6,670 bases of DNA from contig CAZPSL010000066.1 in NCBI GenBank assembly GCA_964589145.1, forward strand, positions 1 to 6,670, given 5' to 3'. Shown here piece by piece: positions 5,108 through 6,670 of this stretch (positions are counted from its first letter, which is position 1; each line of letters opens with the position of its first letter). The notes beneath the pieces were generated by a model. It was not told the origin of the DNA. It made no database searches and saw only the letters and a list, made by a program, of their open reading frames with translations. Both the position numbers and the translations under genes were made by a program. The DNA is from UBA11858 sp964589145 (lineage in GTDB: Bacteria > Chloroflexota > Anaerolineae > Anaerolineales > UBA11858).

Positions 5108-5136
5108 TTGACAGATCACTATCTTTCTGCAACATT
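5108..5136 (+). promoter_or_regulatory. Possible promoter for the rightward beta-sandwich gene
   Basis: A perfect TTGACA (5108-5113) is followed after 17 bases by AACATT (5131-5136), a poor 3 of 6 -10 match. If used, it would give a leader of about 195 bases that includes the stem-loops at 5203-5301. The weak -10 keeps confidence low; no better promoter was found before 5337. Confidence 0.22.
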
Positions 5137-5202
5137 TGTGCAGACAAAAAACTGTTAACCGCATCCCGACAACCGAAACCGGTGGTAAAAATAGGGGAAC
5201 CG

Positions 5203-5301
5203 GCAACAACTGCGTGATACATCCCGGCAGGACGTTTCGCCGCAAGCCGGGGACACCTGTTGCAACCATTTTACAGGGTCAGCGCCCGAAGTGCTGACCT
5301 G
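5203..5301 (+). other. Potentially structured leader upstream of the 5337 gene
   Basis: Two nested stems, GCAACA (5203-5208) with TGTTGC (5258-5263) and CCCGGC (5223-5228) with GCCGGG (5246-5251), form a long stem-loop. A second hairpin at 5274-5301 pairs CAGG(G)TCAGC with GCTGACCTG, with one bulged G. The gene starts 35 bases later with no Shine-Dalgarno. This may be a regulatory leader or chance pairing in GC-rich DNA. It matches no riboswitch consensus that I recognise. Confidence 0.3.
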
Positions 5302-5336
5302 CAATTTTCAGCAAAACCCTGTTCCACAAATTCAAA

Positions 5337-6095
5337 ATGGAGACTCACACCACCCCTGGAGCGGAGATTCGGCCTGGGACCGCGGCGGGTTCCCATCTCC
5401 TGAAAATTCCTCCCGGCCCGGCAGGGAGTTACCGTCTCGCCCAAATGGACGACTACACGCACCTGGCGCGTTCCCGCTTTCCCCACCGTTCCCCACGAAG
5501 CCTGCGATTGCGCGCCCGCGTCTCCGCGCCTGACCTTCCCGGCACCTGGGGCTTCGGGCTGTGGAACGACCCTTTCAGCGTTTCGCTGGGTGTCAGCGGA
5601 GGCACGCGCCGCCTGCCCGCCCTGCCTAACGCAGCCTGGTTTTTCTTTGCGTCGCCGCACAATTACCTGTCTTTCCGGGATGACAAACCCGCCCAGGGGT
5701 TTCTGGCACAGACTTTTCGCTCCCCGCACCTTTCGGCTCCCCTGCTGGCCCTGGGAGCGGCCACCTTTCCGATGATGCTGCTTCCGCCGCTCGCCCGTCG
5801 GCTGCGTCCCGCCATCCGCCGCGTGGTACAGGAGGACAGTTTCGCCCTCGATCTGGATGTCACGGAATGGCACATGTACACCCTCGAATGGCGGGAGAGC
5901 AGCGTCACCTTTCGGGTGGATGACCAGACCCTGGAAACCGGAATCAGCCCCCGGCCTCCGCTGGGAATCGTGATCTGGATTGATAATCAGTACGCTGCCC
6001 TCACCCCCGACGGGCATCTTTCTTTTGGCTCGCTCGCCAACGAGCAAAGCAGTTGGCTGGAGATCAGCGGCTGGCAGGAGGGAGCGGCGCGCTGA
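5337..6095 (+). CDS. GH16/concanavalin-like beta-sandwich protein, catalytic motif not seen
   Basis: The 252-residue product looks like a family-16 glycosidase-type jelly roll. SLRLRARVSAPDLPGTWGFGLWNDPF (residues 55-80; key residues the RLRARV strand and WGFGLWND) resembles the early strands. DVTEWHMYTLEWRESSVTFRVDD (174-196) resembles the GH16 strand pair that usually reads WHxYxxEWxxxxVxFxVDG. The tail PLGIVIWIDNQYA (208-220) fits the closing strand. The GH16 catalytic motif ExDxxE was not found, so carbohydrate binding or another role is as likely as hydrolysis. No signal peptide is evident, and the hydrophobic stretch at 134-152 is interrupted and Pro-rich. An in-frame stop at 5295 and the lack of other start codons favour ATG 5337. 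No Shine-Dalgarno precedes it, and Met37 is an alternative start. It converges on the next gene with an 8-base gap and no terminator. Confidence 0.75.
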   Translation: METHTTPGAEIRPGTAAGSHLLKIPPGPAGSYRLAQMDDYTHLARSRFPHRSPRSLRLRARVSAPDLPGTWGFGLWNDPFSVSLGVSGGTRRLPALPNAAWFFFASPHNYLSFRDDKPAQGFLAQTFRSPHLSAPLLALGAATFPMMLLPPLARRLRPAIRRVVQEDSFALDLDVTEWHMYTLEWRESSVTFRVDDQTLETGISPRPPLGIVIWIDNQYAALTPDGHLSFGSLANEQSSWLEISGWQEGAAR

Positions 6096-6103
6096 CACAC
6101 GCC

Positions 6104-6589
6104 CTACTCCGATGGGGGCAAAATCCACTGTTTGCAGGTGGCACGCACAAGGCGGTTGCCCGGCAGGTCGTGGACTTCAACTTTGAAAACCAGCCAGGGA
6201 TCCGCGCGCTCCACAAGGCGGGCGGTGACGATGAAGAAGCCCATCTCCACTGTGATCGGGCGGCTGTACTTCAACTCCAAGGTGCGGGTGACGTTCGGAG
6301 GGGCGAGCAGCACCCCCAGGGGGCCGATCACGTTGTCAATGGCAGCAGCCACAAACCCGCCCTGCATGGCACCATAAGGGTTCAGCCAGTTTTCTAAAAC
6401 CGGGAAGCGCACCCGCATCCGGCGGGCTTCGGGGTCAAACTCTAAAAATTCCCCCTGCATCACGGTAAACGAGGGCGGCAGCCCCCCATCAGGGCCGAAC
6501 TGCGCCTCGAAACCGGCGATCATCAACGCCCGCTGGTCATCGGGGAGAAGGGCAAAAGGTTGGTACATGGTTGAAAACAGGTTAAACAT
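6104..6589 (-). CDS. PaaI-type hotdog-fold thioesterase-like protein
   Basis: The 161 residues fit a single hotdog domain of the PaaI/4HBT superfamily, which hydrolyses acyl-CoA or related thioesters as a dimer or tetramer in the cytosol. The key region is NPYGAMQGGFVAAAIDNVIG (70-89): Asn70, Gly73, Gly77-Gly78 and Asp85 correspond to the family pattern NxxGxxHGGxxxxxxD, but the usual His is Gln76. Later strands, RTLELKYSRPITVEMGFFIVTARLV (102-126; key residues YSRP), follow the fold, as does VRATCKQWIL at the end. Substrate is unknown. No Shine-Dalgarno precedes the ATG at 6589, which abuts a long inverted repeat. Met8 (ATG at 6566-6568) is an alternative start, also without one. The stop lies 8 bases from that of the convergent gene. 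Confidence 0.88.
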   Translation of the reverse strand: MFNLFSTMYQPFALLPDDQRALMIAGFEAQFGPDGGLPPSFTVMQGEFLEFDPEARRMRVRFPVLENWLNPYGAMQGGFVAAAIDNVIGPLGVLLAPPNVTRTLELKYSRPITVEMGFFIVTARLVERADPWLVFKVEVHDLPGNRLVRATCKQWILPPSE

Positions 6590-6640
6590 TGAAAGGTTGG
6601 AAAATCGGAGCGCAGCGCTGTCCGGTTTTCCAACCTTTCA
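6590..6640. repeat. Inverted repeat with 20-base arms abutting the thioesterase start
   Basis: The arms at 6590-6609 and 6621-6640 (TGAAAGGTTGGAAAA... and ...TTTTCCAACCTTTCA) match at 19 of 20 positions, the exception being a G-U-compatible change. The 11-base centre contains AGCGC-A-GCGCT, which can extend the pairing. It starts one base from the thioesterase ATG, occupying the space where a Shine-Dalgarno site would lie. No T-tract follows within the window. The remaining 30 bases (6641-6670) show nothing recognisable. Confidence 0.85.
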
Positions 6641-6670
6641 GGCATCCAAAAATCCGTCAGAACAAAGTCA

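Larger units (their letters stand above)
4629..5336. other. Repeat-rich intergenic region without a gene
   Basis: About 700 bases separate the divergent leftward operon and the rightward gene at 5337. Several open frames cross the stretch, but their translations are built from repeat-derived low-complexity strings such as HPTLPPSGRG and SPLPVGDGLGVR, which commonly cause false gene calls. The left two thirds (4690-5090) hold inverted repeats and G- or C-tracts, listed separately. The right third (5090-5336) is less biased in composition and holds a possible promoter and structured leader. No tRNA, rRNA or recognisable riboswitch was identified. Confidence 0.8.

Noticed and set aside
4671..5222. 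183-codon minus-strand frame and overlapping frames in 4624-5217
   Set aside because: Their translations come from intergenic palindromes (for example HPTLPPSGRG, SPLPVGDGLGVR), which are well-known sources of false hypothetical proteins. No Shine-Dalgarno site or domain supports them.
5179..5270. Cobalamin or cyclic-di-GMP riboswitch
   Set aside because: Fragments such as AGGGGAACC and CGCAAGCC recall parts of these consensus sequences, but the other conserved boxes and their order are missing.
5321..5329. DnaA box before the beta-sandwich gene (GTTCCACAA region)
   Set aside because: TGTTCCACA differs from TTATNCACA at two positions, occurs once and has no neighbours. It is expected by chance.
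5271..6128. 285-codon open frame on the minus strand across the beta-sandwich gene
   Set aside because: Although longer than the plus-strand gene, it is low in hydrophobic pattern, rich in Arg/Gly/Gln and matches nothing. The plus strand shows clear amphipathic strand patterns of a GH16-like fold.

Overview
The window looks like chromosomal DNA from a GC-rich member of the Chloroflexota, most likely the Anaerolineae. This is inferred from three things: the style of the DnaA protein, a sortase combined with a pentapeptide-repeat protein, and intergenic DNA packed with short GC-rich palindromes. No rRNA, tRNA, integrase, transposase or CRISPR array was seen, so the taxonomic call is an inference from general protein character.

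Layout. Bases 1-265 are the leader of dnaA, with a candidate promoter, a 7-bp inverted repeat and a strong Shine-Dalgarno site. Bases 266-1603 (+) encode a complete DnaA replication initiator, closed by a textbook intrinsic terminator. No dnaN follows. Instead, between dnaA and the convergent gene there is a five-copy tandem array of a palindrome-bearing unit (about 1678-1932, period 55 then 52 bp). The outermost copy contains the stop codon of the convergent gene. Each linker carries TTTTGCACA (TTTTGCGCA in the last), one mismatch from the classical DnaA box TTATNCACA, which makes this array the most interesting object in the window.

Bases 1919-4559 (-) are a probable three-gene operon read leftward from a TATAAT promoter near 4600: a 24-pentad pentapeptide-repeat protein, a membrane-anchored sortase, and an AI-2E-family (PF01594-type) polytopic membrane protein. 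The last two overlap as TGATG. No sortase substrate is visible here.

Bases 4560-5336 are non-coding and crowded with inverted repeats: a 16-bp-arm element, a short-loop G-quadruplex motif, a second 16-bp-arm element, a CTCCC/GGGAG repeat and an 18-bp perfect hairpin. A potentially structured leader then precedes a rightward gene (5337-6095) for a GH16/concanavalin-like beta-sandwich protein with no visible GH16 catalytic motif. It converges, 8 bases apart, on a leftward hotdog-fold thioesterase-like gene (6104-6589). The start codon of that gene directly abuts a 20-bp-arm inverted repeat near the right edge.

Apart from replication initiation (dnaA) and the likely co-transcription of the three envelope-associated genes, the sequence shows no pathway linking these genes. 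The real novelty candidates are the non-coding repeats, above all the array next to dnaA.
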